Positions 1 to 9,100 of a DNA stretch of 64,000 nucleotides are shown here, piece by piece; position 1 is the stretch's first letter, and each line of letters opens with the position of its first letter. A program made the translations under genes and the position numbers. The notes under the pieces were generated by a model that was not told where the DNA came from, ran no database searches, and saw nothing but the letters and a program-made list of their open reading frames with translations. Source of the DNA: Corynebacterium canis (lineage in GTDB: Bacteria; Actinomycetota; Actinomycetes; Mycobacteriales; Mycobacteriaceae). The stretch is taken from NCBI RefSeq assembly GCF_030408595.1, contig NZ_CP047080.1:618471-682470 (forward strand), read 5' to 3'.

Positions 1-3000
1 GTGAGCGCCCACCTGTACGTTGAGCTCGACGGGCCGGCGCAAGACCCCGCGCTTATCGACGCCGCGGTGGTTGCCCTCGTGCGCCGCCACCCGATGCTCC
101 GCGCCAACCCGACGGGCGACGGACTCCAGCAGGTGTCACCGGCTGTGCCAGATGGAATTGTAAAACACCAAGACCTGCGGGAGGTCGACGCCGGTACCCG
201 CGATCAGGTGCTGGCGCGCACCCGCGAAACCGGTACCCACCAGCGGTTAAGCCAAGATCTCGGGCGGATGATCGACGTGGTGTACACCCTTTTGCCCGGC
301 AATCGCGCCCGCCTGCACCTCGACGTGGACATGATCGCCGCCGACGCCATGAGTTATCGCATCATCGTCGATGAATTAGCCGGGTACCTCGACGGTGAGC
401 AACGCGCGCCGCTGCGCTACCGCTACAAGGATTACCTTGCGAACCCCACCGTGGCCAATCCGCCGCACCGCGAACGCGACAAACTCTGGTGGTGGGAAAA
501 AGCCGCCGATATGCCGGGAGCCCCTGAACTCCCGCTGGTCGATTCCGCCACCGTCGCCCGCGCGCGTGCCGCAACCCGCCGCAATTTCTTTATCGGGCCG
601 GACCAACGCGAGGCGCTCTACGCCCACGCCCGCACGGCTGGTGTCACCCCGGCGATGGCGCTCGCCGCCGCGTTCGCCGAGGCAATCGGGGCCTTTGCCA
701 CGAGCCCGAAATTCCTGCTTAACCTGCCGCTTTTTAACCGGGAACAGGTGGATAAGGAAGTCAACGATCTTGTTGGGGATTTCAGTTCCTCCATCCTTAT
801 TGATGTAGACCTCAGCGCGCCGGGCAGCATTCACGATCGCGTGAAAGATATCAGTGCCCGTTTCGCCGCGAACGTTGCCCATCAGAGCTACGGCGCACTC
901 GATGTGTTGCGCGATATTGGGCGTGCCAGGGCAACGACGATGCTCGCGCCCGTGGTGTACACCAGCGCGGTGAATTTGGGCGAGCTGTTTTCCGCCCGCG
1001 CCAGGGCGCGCTTCGGCGACCCGGTGTGGATTATTTCCCAAGGCCCGCAAGTGCTTCTTGATGCCCAAGTCACCGAACTTGATGGGGGCTTGCTGCTGAA
1101 TTGGGACCTGCGCGAGGAAGCGTTCCGCCCCGGAATCATCGATGCCATGTTCGCCGCCTATACCCGAAACATCGGCGCACTCGTGGCGGGCGAGCACGCG
1201 TGGTCGCAGCCCTTCCCGCCCGCCGCCGATAAAGCGGAGGTGCAAGCCCGAAAGGCCCGTGAAACAACGCTGCCGGTCAGCGGCGCAAAGCTGCACGATG
1301 GGCTGTTTAGCCACGCGGAGACCACTCCGGACGCGCTGGCGATGGTGTCCATCGATGCCGACGATAGCGGGGGAATTGCAACCCGCAGCTGGACGTATAG
1401 GGAACTTGCCGACGCCGCGCTCGCCACCGCCGCTACGCTTATCGACGCCGCGGTGCAACCAGGCGATTGCGTCATCGTCAGCATGCCGAAAGGCTGCGAC
1501 CAAATCGTAGCCGTGGTTGGCGCGCTTGCCGCCGGGGCCACCTATGTGCCCGTGAACCCCGATCACCCGCTTGCGCGGCGACGCACCATTGCCGCCGAAT
1601 CTGGGGCACGCGCCATTATCGGCACGGCCGCATCGGCTGCGGCATTCGCGGACGAACAATTCCCGCGGTTTATCGATATCGATGCCGCGCGCAGCCATCG
1701 CGCACCGCTTGCCGCCCCCGTGGACGGGAGCGCCGAAGATATTGCCTACCTGCTCTTTACCTCCGGTTCAACCGGCAAACCCAAGGGTGTGGAAATACCC
1801 CACCGGGCGGCGATGAATACCCTCGATGGGCTTAACGCCATCATGGGCACGGGCCCCGAGGATTCTATGTTTGCCCTGTCCGCGCTCGAGTTCGATCTCT
1901 CTGTTCAAGACATGTTTTCCATGCTCGCCGCCGGCGGAACTGTTGTTGTCCCCGATGCAACGGTGCGCGAAAACCCGGATCAGTGGGCGCACGCCATCGA
2001 ACGGTGCGGGATTACCCACCTGTGCGTTGCGCCGTCATTGCTGGACATGCTGCTGGCTACCGATAGCTCCTTCGATCTTGGTAGCCTCCGCACCGTGATG
2101 TCCGGCGGGGACTGGGTACCCGTGGACCTTCCCGCACGGCTGAACCAACGCGCTCCCGAATGCCGGTTCTTCGGGCTGGGCGGCACCACCGAAACCAGTG
2201 TTCACTCCACTATTTGCGAGGCCACGGACATCAACCCCGAGTGGAAAGTGGTCCCCTACGGGGTGCCCTTGCCTAATATGCACTGCCGCATCGTCGACGC
2301 GGCCGGCCGCGACCGGCCCACCGGAGTGATCGGCCAATTGCTAATCGGCGGGCCCGGGGTGGGCCGCGGCTACCGTGGCCTTAGCGACGAACGCGCGCGA
2401 CGCTTCTTTGAAGAAGACGGAATCCGATGGTTTGCCACCGGCGACTTAGCCCGGTATCTCCCCGACGGAACCATCGAATTCCTCGGTCGCATGGACCACC
2501 AGGTCCAATTGCGCGGCTACCGCGTGGAACTAGGCGAAGTGGAAGCCTGCCTGCGCCAGCATCCGCTTGTCCACAGGGCGGTCGCGCACGTGATCAATGA
2601 TCCAGGCGCGCACCTTGTTGCCGCCGTCGGTCTTGTCGAGGATGGTTCTGCGCCCACCCACGACGAACTTATTGCCCACTGCCAGCAATTCCTGCCCAGC
2701 TATATGGTGCCCGAGTTTATCGCGATCGCCGCTGCGCTTCCCGTGACCAGCAACGGCAAATTGGATCGCCGCGGAGCCCATGCGCTCATCGATGAACACA
2801 TGAGCGCCCGGCACGCTGCGGGAGTTCACGCCGAAGCCGCGCAGGTTGAGCCAAAGGTGGTGGAACTCGTGGCACAAGTGCTCGCCGATAGCGCCGGTAT
2901 CAGCGATCTTGATCCCGATGCCGATTTCTTCGCCAGCGGCGGCGATTCTGTGACCGCCATCCGCGCGGTGGGCGCAGTCCGCGAGGTGTTCGCCCAACCC

Positions 3001-3177
3001 CAATTGGGCATCACAGAGCTGTTTAGCCACCGAAGCGCGCGCGGGCTGGCCGCCGCAATCGTTCGCCTGGATCCCTACCCCGGCTACTCCGCGCAAGTGG
3101 CGGACATCGCCGCCGAAGTCGCCGCCATGGGGGAGGACGAACTCAAAGCCCAGCTGGATAATCCCGGGGCTAACTAA
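1..3177 (+). CDS. mbtB: MbtB-like NRPS, Cy-A-T, 5'-truncated by window edge
   Basis: Nonribosomal peptide synthetase module expected to load and heterocyclise Ser, Thr or Cys onto an aryl cap, making the oxazoline/thiazoline end of a mycobactin-type siderophore. The visible 1058 residues start inside the first domain, so the true start (and probably an aryl-carrier domain) lies to the left. The first domain carries DMIAADAMS near residue 111, the DxxxxDxxS signature of a cyclisation (Cy) domain rather than HHxxxDG. The adenylation domain shows LLFTSGSTGKPKG near 583 and FDLSVQD in the selectivity region; the thiolation site is FFASGGDS near 980. The next gene, an N-monooxygenase, follows after about 50 bases. 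Cy-A-T order matches MbtB/PchE/HMWP2-type synthetases; substrate choice is inference. Confidence 0.88.
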   Translation: MSAHLYVELDGPAQDPALIDAAVVALVRRHPMLRANPTGDGLQQVSPAVPDGIVKHQDLREVDAGTRDQVLARTRETGTHQRLSQDLGRMIDVVYTLLPGNRARLHLDVDMIAADAMSYRIIVDELAGYLDGEQRAPLRYRYKDYLANPTVANPPHRERDKLWWWEKAADMPGAPELPLVDSATVARARAATRRNFFIGPDQREALYAHARTAGVTPAMALAAAFAEAIGAFATSPKFLLNLPLFNREQVDKEVNDLVGDFSSSILIDVDLSAPGSIHDRVKDISARFAANVAHQSYGALDVLRDIGRARATTMLAPVVYTSAVNLGELFSARARARFGDPVWIISQGPQVLLDAQVTELDGGLLLNWDLREEAFRPGIIDAMFAAYTRNIGALVAGEHAWSQPFPPAADKAEVQARKARETTLPVSGAKLHDGLFSHAETTPDALAMVSIDADDSGGIATRSWTYRELADAALATAATLIDAAVQPGDCVIVSMPKGCDQIVAVVGALAAGATYVPVNPDHPLARRRTIAAESGARAIIGTAASAAAFADEQFPRFIDIDAARSHRAPLAAPVDGSAEDIAYLLFTSGSTGKPKGVEIPHRAAMNTLDGLNAIMGTGPEDSMFALSALEFDLSVQDMFSMLAAGGTVVVPDATVRENPDQWAHAIERCGITHLCVAPSLLDMLLATDSSFDLGSLRTVMSGGDWVPVDLPARLNQRAPECRFFGLGGTTETSVHSTICEATDINPEWKVVPYGVPLPNMHCRIVDAAGRDRPTGVIGQLLIGGPGVGRGYRGLSDERARRFFEEDGIRWFATGDLARYLPDGTIEFLGRMDHQVQLRGYRVELGEVEACLRQHPLVHRAVAHVINDPGAHLVAAVGLVEDGSAPTHDELIAHCQQFLPSYMVPEFIAIAAALPVTSNGKLDRRGAHALIDEHMSARHAAGVHAEAAQVEPKVVELVAQVLADSAGISDLDPDADFFASGGDSVTAIRAVGAVREVFAQPQLGITELFSHRSARGLAAAIVRLDPYPGYSAQVADIAAEVAAMGEDELKAQLDNPGAN

Positions 3178-3228
3178 TCGCTTAAACCCCCACCAAACCC
3201 TGACCTTCTGAGTGATCGAAAGCTGACC

Positions 3229-4539
3229 ATGAGCATTCACACCCCCACCGAATTCGACATCATCGGGGTGGGCTTCGGCCCCTCCAACCTGGCCTTAGCC
3301 ACCGCCGTTACGGAGCATAATCAGCATCACCCCGAAGCGCCGATCCGAGCCCACTTTGTGGAAAAGCGCGAGTTTTTTGATTGGCACCCGGGCATGATGC
3401 TGCCCGATGCCCAGATGCAGATTTCCTGGTTGAAGGATCTAGCCACATTCCGCAACCCGCAAAGCCCCTTCACTTTTATCAATTATCTTTTTGATAGCGG
3501 GCGGCTGGTGGATTTTGTCAATATGAAAACCTTCTTCCCTTCCCGCCTGGAATTCCGCGATTACCTGCGCTGGGCAGCAGACCGCGTGGATTCCACCATT
3601 AGTTACGGGCGGGAAGTTCGTAGCATTGGCCTCGATTCCACCCGCGCAACGGTCCACCTTGGCCCTGACGCGCACGCCGTGAACGAACCTGAAACCCTCC
3701 ATGCACCGGTGGTGGTTTTTGCCCCAGGGCTTCGCCCAGTCTTGCCGGAGGGAATCGTAGAAGGCCCGCGCGTGTTCCATAACATTCATATCCTTGATCG
3801 GCTCGAAGGCATTGATCCGCAGGGAATCCGTGAGGTTGTGGTGATCGGTTCGGGCCAATCCGCCGCCGAAGTACTCCTTTATTTCCATGCCACCATGCCG
3901 CACGCTCACGTGCATGGGGTGTTCGGCCGCTACGGCATAAGCCCTTCAGACGACACCCCCTTTGCCAACCGAGTTTTCGATCCCGCTGCCGTTGATGATT
4001 GGTTTGCCGCTGATCCGAAGGAACGGGAACGCCAAATGGCCTACCACCGCCAAACCAACTATTCGGCGGTTGATGCTGAGCTCATCGAAGAACTTTTCCG
4101 CCTCGAATACGGCGAAAAGGTCACAGGCAACACCCGCTTGCACCTGCACCGAACCACCCGCCTGGAACATTGCGCGGAGGATTCTCACGGCGTCACGGTG
4201 CGGCTGCGCAACGCCATGACGGGGGAGGAAACAACCATGCAGCCCGATCTGGTTGTTTTTGCCACCGGCTTTGAAGAAACCCCCATCGCCGATTTCATCG
4301 ATCCGGCGAGCGCCTCGGTGATCACCACCGATCATGTGAGCGTGGGGCGTGATTACCGTCTGCCCACCACTACTAATGTAGGCGTGTACCTCAATGGTGG
4401 GGTGGAGCGCACCCACGGTTTATCCTCTTCGCTGCTTTCCAATGTTGCGATCAGGGCAGCCGACATCCTTAATTCCATCATTGAACACCGCGCCGGGCAT
4501 CATTCCACACACCCGGACGAACCGGCTGTTTCTCCGTGA
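3229..4539 (+). CDS. L-ornithine/L-lysine N-monooxygenase (PvdA/SidA/IucD type)
   Basis: FAD- and NADPH-dependent hydroxylase that would convert the side-chain amine of free ornithine or lysine to the N-hydroxy form used for hydroxamate iron ligands. The N-terminal FAD motif is GVGFGPSNLALA (residues about 12–23). FFDWHPGMMLPDAQMQISWL and the LATFRNPQSPFTFINYL region correspond closely to PvdA, as do the NADPH motif GSGQSAAE and FATGFEE near the C terminus. The 436-residue length is normal for the family. It lies between the Cy-A-T synthetase and the exporter genes, on the same strand with short gaps. A second, MbtG-like hydroxylase exists at 21538, so the two probably differ in substrate. 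Ornithine versus lysine cannot be decided by eye. Confidence 0.9.
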   Translation: MSIHTPTEFDIIGVGFGPSNLALATAVTEHNQHHPEAPIRAHFVEKREFFDWHPGMMLPDAQMQISWLKDLATFRNPQSPFTFINYLFDSGRLVDFVNMKTFFPSRLEFRDYLRWAADRVDSTISYGREVRSIGLDSTRATVHLGPDAHAVNEPETLHAPVVVFAPGLRPVLPEGIVEGPRVFHNIHILDRLEGIDPQGIREVVVIGSGQSAAEVLLYFHATMPHAHVHGVFGRYGISPSDDTPFANRVFDPAAVDDWFAADPKERERQMAYHRQTNYSAVDAELIEELFRLEYGEKVTGNTRLHLHRTTRLEHCAEDSHGVTVRLRNAMTGEETTMQPDLVVFATGFEETPIADFIDPASASVITTDHVSVGRDYRLPTTTNVGVYLNGGVERTHGLSSSLLSNVAIRAADILNSIIEHRAGHHSTHPDEPAVSP

Positions 4540-4555
4540 GAAAGGCGAATATTTT

Positions 4556-5530
4556 ATGAGCACACACACCGCTGACACCCCAACGCTGCAGATCACCGGC
4601 CTCCACAAAAGCTACGGCGACTTCCATGTATTGTGTGGCGTCGACCTGCACGTCGCGCCGGGGACGATTCACGGCCTTTTGGGCCCGAACGGTTCCGGTA
4701 AGACCACGCTGGTTTCGATTGTGTCCACGCTATTGTCCCCGGATTCGGGTGCGGTGTCGGTGTGTGGCAAGGACGTGGTCCATGACGCCAGCGAGGTCCG
4801 CCAATTGATCTCGCTGACCGGCCAGTATGCGTCTGTGGATACCCACTTAACTGGCAGGGAGAACCTGGAGTTTTTCGGCCGGCTGCGCGGTTTGACCAAA
4901 GCGCAGGCGCGGGACCGGGCACAGGAATTATTGGAGGACTTTAGCCTCACCGAGGCGGCCTCGCGCAGGGCCGGGGACTATTCCGGTGGTATGCGTCGCC
5001 GGTTGGATATTGCCTGCAGCTTGGTCACGGAGCCTGCGCTGATTATTTTGGATGAGCCAACCACGGGATTGGATCCGCGCAGCCGCCGCGAGGTGTGGCA
5101 TTTGCTTCGCGGACTGCGTGATCGCGGCATCACCATTTTGCTCACCAGCCAGTATCTGGATGAAGTCGATGTGCTCAGTGATCAGATCACGGTGATTAAA
5201 AAGGGCAGCGTGATTGCAACGGGTACCGCCGACGAGCTAAAGAAGCGCTCCGGCCCCAGCGTGTGCGAAGTGCGCCCCGCCGATCCCGATGAACTGGACA
5301 CGGTCATGGCTGTCCTTCGCAAGGCCAGCTGGCAGGAGGTGAGCATCGATGAAGATCATTCTTGCGTGGTGCTTCCCGCCCCCGATCCGGCGCGGGTATT
5401 GCCCGAGGTTATCGCCACCGTTGAGGCCGCAGGTGTGGCGGTGACGGATATTGGGATTCGCCGCCCCTCCTTGGACGATGTGTTCCTCGCATTGGTGTCA
5501 GAAAAGTCCCCGAAGGCGGTGAACCAATGA
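4556..5530 (+). CDS. ABC transporter ATP-binding protein (DrrA-like exporter)
   Basis: ATPase of an ABC-2 export system, probably secreting the siderophore made by the surrounding genes. Walker A is GPNGSGKTT, the signature is YSGGMRRRLD and Walker B is LIILDEPTTGLDP. A roughly 90-residue C-terminal extension after the nucleotide-binding domain is typical of DrrA-type daunorubicin-resistance ATPases. The frame is open further upstream into the previous gene, but the ATG at 4556 is preceded by GAGAAAGG at the usual distance and gives 324 aa. The stop overlaps the next start (ATGA), so the three transporter genes are translationally coupled. Role in siderophore export is inferred from position. 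Confidence 0.88.
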   Translation: MSTHTADTPTLQITGLHKSYGDFHVLCGVDLHVAPGTIHGLLGPNGSGKTTLVSIVSTLLSPDSGAVSVCGKDVVHDASEVRQLISLTGQYASVDTHLTGRENLEFFGRLRGLTKAQARDRAQELLEDFSLTEAASRRAGDYSGGMRRRLDIACSLVTEPALIILDEPTTGLDPRSRREVWHLLRGLRDRGITILLTSQYLDEVDVLSDQITVIKKGSVIATGTADELKKRSGPSVCEVRPADPDELDTVMAVLRKASWQEVSIDEDHSCVVLPAPDPARVLPEVIATVEAAGVAVTDIGIRRPSLDDVFLALVSEKSPKAVNQ

Positions 5531-6267
5531 GTAGTGCGGGTCAGTTGTCGGCGCTGGTGGGGCAGTCGATACGGGATGCTGCCCGCACCGGCACCTACCG
5601 CAGCGCTGTGTTTTTGCCGATGCTGTTTTTCTTGTGCTTCTACACCCCGCTGCGGGACACGGTTCCCGACGATGGCTACGCCACCTATGTGCTGCCGCTC
5701 GTTGCGGTACAGGCGGCGATTTTCGTTGCCATTTCGGCGGCGGGGATGGCTGCTGAGGTTTCGGCGGCGGGCATGGGGCAGCGGTTGCGCTCGTTACCTA
5801 TGCCAGCGTGGTTGCCGGTCGCCGCCCGCGCAACGGTGAGCATGACCGTGACGTTCACATCGATGTGCGCCGCGGTGCTGGTCGCCGTGATTTTTGGGTT
5901 CCGCCCCAAGTTTGAGCACGTGGGGAAGTTGGCGCTCGCCGTCGTGCTGGTGGTTGCATTGGGCGTGGCACTGTCCATGCTTTCTGATGCGTTGGGTACT
6001 AGGGTGGCCAGGGTCGATAGCGTGCAACAGGCGATGATCGTGCCCCAGATTCTGCTGGTGATGCTATCCACCGGCCTAGTCCCAGAGTCGGCGTTCCCCG
6101 AATGGGTGCAAGGTTTCGTGCGTAATCAGCCGGTGTCGGTGCTCAGCGATGCGCTTCGGGAGTTGATTTCCGGCCGCGACGGCGGGGGCGCGGCGTGGGC
6201 GTGGGTTGCGGTGTTGTTCGTTGCTGGCGCGGCGTGCGCAACGTTTGCTTCAAGGAGAAGGTCATGA
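5527..6267 (+). CDS. ABC-2 type exporter permease 1
   Basis: Integral membrane subunit of 246 aa with about six hydrophobic segments, among them FLPMLFFLCFYTPL, VLPLVAVQAAIFVAI and LALAVVLVVALGVALSML. PQILLVMLSTGLVPESAFP is the usual ABC-2 permease motif before the last segments. It starts at an ATG overlapping the stop of the ATPase gene, and its own stop overlaps the next permease start. With 4556–5530 and 6264–7067 it makes a DrrABC-like heterodimeric exporter. Substrate is inferred to be the siderophore. Confidence 0.85.
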   Translation: MSSAGQLSALVGQSIRDAARTGTYRSAVFLPMLFFLCFYTPLRDTVPDDGYATYVLPLVAVQAAIFVAISAAGMAAEVSAAGMGQRLRSLPMPAWLPVAARATVSMTVTFTSMCAAVLVAVIFGFRPKFEHVGKLALAVVLVVALGVALSMLSDALGTRVARVDSVQQAMIVPQILLVMLSTGLVPESAFPEWVQGFVRNQPVSVLSDALRELISGRDGGGAAWAWVAVLFVAGAACATFASRRRS

Positions 6268-7067
6268 GTAATCCACGTTCAACCGCTCTTAAGTTAGAGT
6301 CTGGCCCGAGCGGCTGGTCGGTGGCCTGGGCGCACGCGCGCCGCTTGTTGCGTTCGTGGCTGCGCCAGCCGGGCATGATCGTGCAAACCGTGCTGTTGCC
6401 GCTGGGGTTGCTGTTTACGCTCGATCTCACCTTGGGCGATACGGCCACGGCGTTGCGTGGCGGACAGGACCAGCTTCCCTCCACCGTTGCGCTGGCCATG
6501 GTCATTTCCGCAGCATATGGGTCGATGAGCGCGGCGATCAGTTGCGATGAGGAGCGCCGCGACGGGCTATTGTCACGCTTTTGGGTATTGCCCACGCCGC
6601 GGTGGGCGGTGGTTGCGGGGCGCCTGTGCGCGGAGGTCGCCCGCACCCTCGTGGGCTCCATCATTGTCCTCACTGCAGGGATAATTATGGGCGTGGATAT
6701 TGAGTCGCCCACAAGCTTCTTGCTGGCTATGCTGGTCGGCCCGCTGTTTGTGGTGGGTTTCGCCCCCGTGGCCTATGTGGTGTCGCTGCGGGCTGGGGGC
6801 CGCGCCGGGGTGGAGAATTTGACGGGCCTGGTCATGTTGATGATGTTCTTCAACCCCGGTTTGGTGCCGGTGTCGGCGTATCCGTCGTGGCTTCACGAGG
6901 TTGTTGAATATCAACCGTTGTCGGTAGCCGTCGCCACCGCTCGGGCGTGGATTGAGGGGGATATGTCCTCGCATTACGCGTGGTGGTTGTTTGGCTGGGT
7001 GTTGCTTGGCGTTGTTGTCGTAGGCCCTGCGATGGTGCGGGCGCTGCGCGACGCCGCGACTTCCTAA
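6264..7067 (+). CDS. ABC-2 type exporter permease 2
   Basis: Second membrane subunit of the exporter, 267 aa. It has an early hydrophobic segment (MIVQTVLLPLGLLFTLDL), SAAYGSMSAAI followed by EERRDGLLSRFWVLPTPRWA, and GLVMLMMFFNPGLVPVSAYP, all hallmarks of DrrB/ABC-2 permeases. The frame is open upstream, but the ATG at 6264 overlaps the previous stop (ATGA) and has a strong AAGGAGAAGG ribosome-binding site at 6252–6261, which decides the start. It is the last gene of this plus-strand run before the HNH endonuclease. Confidence 0.86.
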   Translation: MSNPRSTALKLESGPSGWSVAWAHARRLLRSWLRQPGMIVQTVLLPLGLLFTLDLTLGDTATALRGGQDQLPSTVALAMVISAAYGSMSAAISCDEERRDGLLSRFWVLPTPRWAVVAGRLCAEVARTLVGSIIVLTAGIIMGVDIESPTSFLLAMLVGPLFVVGFAPVAYVVSLRAGGRAGVENLTGLVMLMMFFNPGLVPVSAYPSWLHEVVEYQPLSVAVATARAWIEGDMSSHYAWWLFGWVLLGVVVVGPAMVRALRDAATS

Positions 7068-7535
7068 GCAGGCACCAAAGCTCCGCCGCTTTTCGACGCC
7101 CCGACCGGCACCCAACCTGCCCAGCGTTACGGTGGTTTGCCGGCTTTTGCGCTGGTGGGGGTGGTTTCATTCACCCCTGCTGGTGTATTTGGGATTGTGG
7201 GCAAGCTCATAGTGTTTTCTGCTGCGGGCTTCAGCGTGTTGTTTGATGGTTTTTGGTCCCGGGTGCATTGTTCGTGGGCGTGTGGGCGTGTGGCGGACGC
7301 TGGTGGGTGTGGTGGGTGTGCTACACCATGGTTTGGGTGTGGGCAAGTGTTGTGTTGCCCGCCACGGGTTCGGGTGTTGTTTTACCTGGTCAAAAGGGGT
7401 GTGGTGGGGGTGGTTTTCCGGTTGTGTCCAAGGTGTTGTGCGTGGTTGCGGTGCTGGTAGCGGGTGTGCTCGATGGGTAGAATGAGGGCTATACAGTACA
7501 TGTTCGGGAAGGGTTTCGGGAGGTGACACGGGGCA
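7068..7535. other. Intergenic G/T-rich stretch before HNH gene
   Basis: About 470 bases without a supportable gene. The middle (about 7250–7480) is strongly G+T-biased on the plus strand, with many GGGTGTGG-type runs, unlike the neighbouring genes. The last 30 bases hold the ribosome-binding site (GGGAGGTGAC near 7519) of the HNH gene. No clear terminator hairpin was found for the exporter operon. Confidence 0.5.
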
Positions 7536-9098
7536 ATGACGACGCAACAGGTGGATCCGGTGGATCCGGTGGCGGGGTTTGTGGTGGATGATCCGCAGAA
7601 TTTCATTGGTGCCGCCGAGTTGGAGGCCAATCGGGTGTTTCTACACAATTGGTTGTTGGCCACCTATGGGTTGGATGTGCACCGGTTGAATATCCGCGCG
7701 TTGGTGAAGGAATTCGCGGTGCACAGTGGCACGTATTCTGAAGCGCGGATGTATAACATTGTGGGTGGGTGTTTCCTGCTGCATGAGCGCCTTCCCGGGT
7801 TGAAGGCGCACGCGCTGGAGCATAATTATTTGAATTATGAGCGGTTGCGGACGATTTGGTTTGCCCTGGTGACGGTGTCTTTGGATGCCCCGGGCTATGT
7901 GTGGCGTGATATCGATACCGTGTTGGTGGGGTTGTTTACCCCAACGAGGGCGAATCAACCGTTGCCGAGTACGCGGCGGATCCGGCAGGTGCTGCGCGAT
8001 ACCTTAATCCGGTTACGAATTGTGGAGGAAACCCCGCCGGAGGAGGAGTTAACCGAGGAGGCGATGGCCGCCCGGATTACGGCGATGTGTGGGGTGGAAT
8101 TGTGGGAAAGCCCGCATGCTGGGGTCAGTGTGCTCAATGTGACCCTACCTAGTGATGAAGCCCATGAGATTAAACAACGCCTGGCCGCGGGGGCGAAAAA
8201 GCTGAACCTGCGGGAAGATGAGATCATCACGAATCGTACTTGCGGGAGTGGGGAGCAGCGGGATGCCGGGTGTACGGTCCACCTGTTTGGCCTAGGTACC
8301 CTCACCGAGGCCACGAAGGTAATCCCGGAGCGGCTGCATGGGGTGGGATTACTCACCGGGGAGCAACGCAGGCGGATTAGTGGCCGGGATATTGCCTACA
8401 CCAATATTGGCGATGTGGCGGAGGTGTTGCGGGCTGCGCATGATCCCACCGAGGAGCAACGCTTGTTGATCATGGGCCGGGATGGGACCTGCCGGTTCCC
8501 GGACTGCACCATGGACGCGACTTTTTGTGAGATTGATCATGTGATCAACCATGAGGTCGGTGGGTGGACCACCGCGTCGAATCTGCAGTGTTTGTGTCGG
8601 CATCACCATAATTTCAAAACCGACCGGCACGCCACCGCTTCCACCGATGCTTACGGTAATGTCACGTGGCGGTTTGCCACGGGTGCGACGATTACCACGA
8701 TTCCGCAGGGGGTGCTTGCCGGCCATGTGGTGGGCTGCCCTGAAGGCATCACCACCCGCCATGGCCAGCCGACGAAAACCGAGGAGGAGTATCAGCAGCC
8801 GCCGATCCGGGAGGATTTCGGCCGGTGGGGCACCACCTTAATCAACTACCGCAACCGGCAACGCGCCCGCTACCTCGCCCGCCACAGGCTGGTTGCCAAT
8901 ACTCCCACCGAGCTGCCGCCCCTGCCCGAAGCCCCACACCCCGAACCCCCACCAGATGACCAATGGCCCCAAGAACCACCCACAGACTACACACCACCCA
9001 GGCCACGATGGGCGAAACCACCCTGCCAACTGGCGAAACTGCAGAAACGCGCCCGCCAAGCCAAACGCAACCGCCGAACACAGCCGCGGCGTCGATAA
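7536..9098 (+). CDS. DUF222 / HNH endonuclease (13E12 repeat family)
   Basis: A 520-residue protein with an N-terminal DUF222 region and a C-terminal HNH nuclease. The nuclease part reads CRFPDCTMDATFCEIDH, then GGWTTASNLQCLCRHHH, giving the paired Cys plus His-Asn-His pattern. The C terminus is a Pro- and basic-rich tail. This family occurs in many scattered copies in mycobacteria and corynebacteria and is often treated as a mobile or homing-like repeat; its biological role is unclear. Here it sits inside the siderophore locus, between the exporter and the binding protein, and ends two bases before the convergent gene at 9101. A sequence-specific mobility function is inference. Confidence 0.9.
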   Translation: MTTQQVDPVDPVAGFVVDDPQNFIGAAELEANRVFLHNWLLATYGLDVHRLNIRALVKEFAVHSGTYSEARMYNIVGGCFLLHERLPGLKAHALEHNYLNYERLRTIWFALVTVSLDAPGYVWRDIDTVLVGLFTPTRANQPLPSTRRIRQVLRDTLIRLRIVEETPPEEELTEEAMAARITAMCGVELWESPHAGVSVLNVTLPSDEAHEIKQRLAAGAKKLNLREDEIITNRTCGSGEQRDAGCTVHLFGLGTLTEATKVIPERLHGVGLLTGEQRRRISGRDIAYTNIGDVAEVLRAAHDPTEEQRLLIMGRDGTCRFPDCTMDATFCEIDHVINHEVGGWTTASNLQCLCRHHHNFKTDRHATASTDAYGNVTWRFATGATITTIPQGVLAGHVVGCPEGITTRHGQPTKTEEEYQQPPIREDFGRWGTTLINYRNRQRARYLARHRLVANTPTELPPLPEAPHPEPPPDDQWPQEPPTDYTPPRPRWAKPPCQLAKLQKRARQAKRNRRTQPRRR

Positions 9099-9100
9099 GC

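Noticed and set aside
376..1698. Long minus-strand frame opposite the Cy-A-T synthetase
   Set aside because: Shadow frame; the plus strand encodes unmistakable NRPS domains over the whole length.
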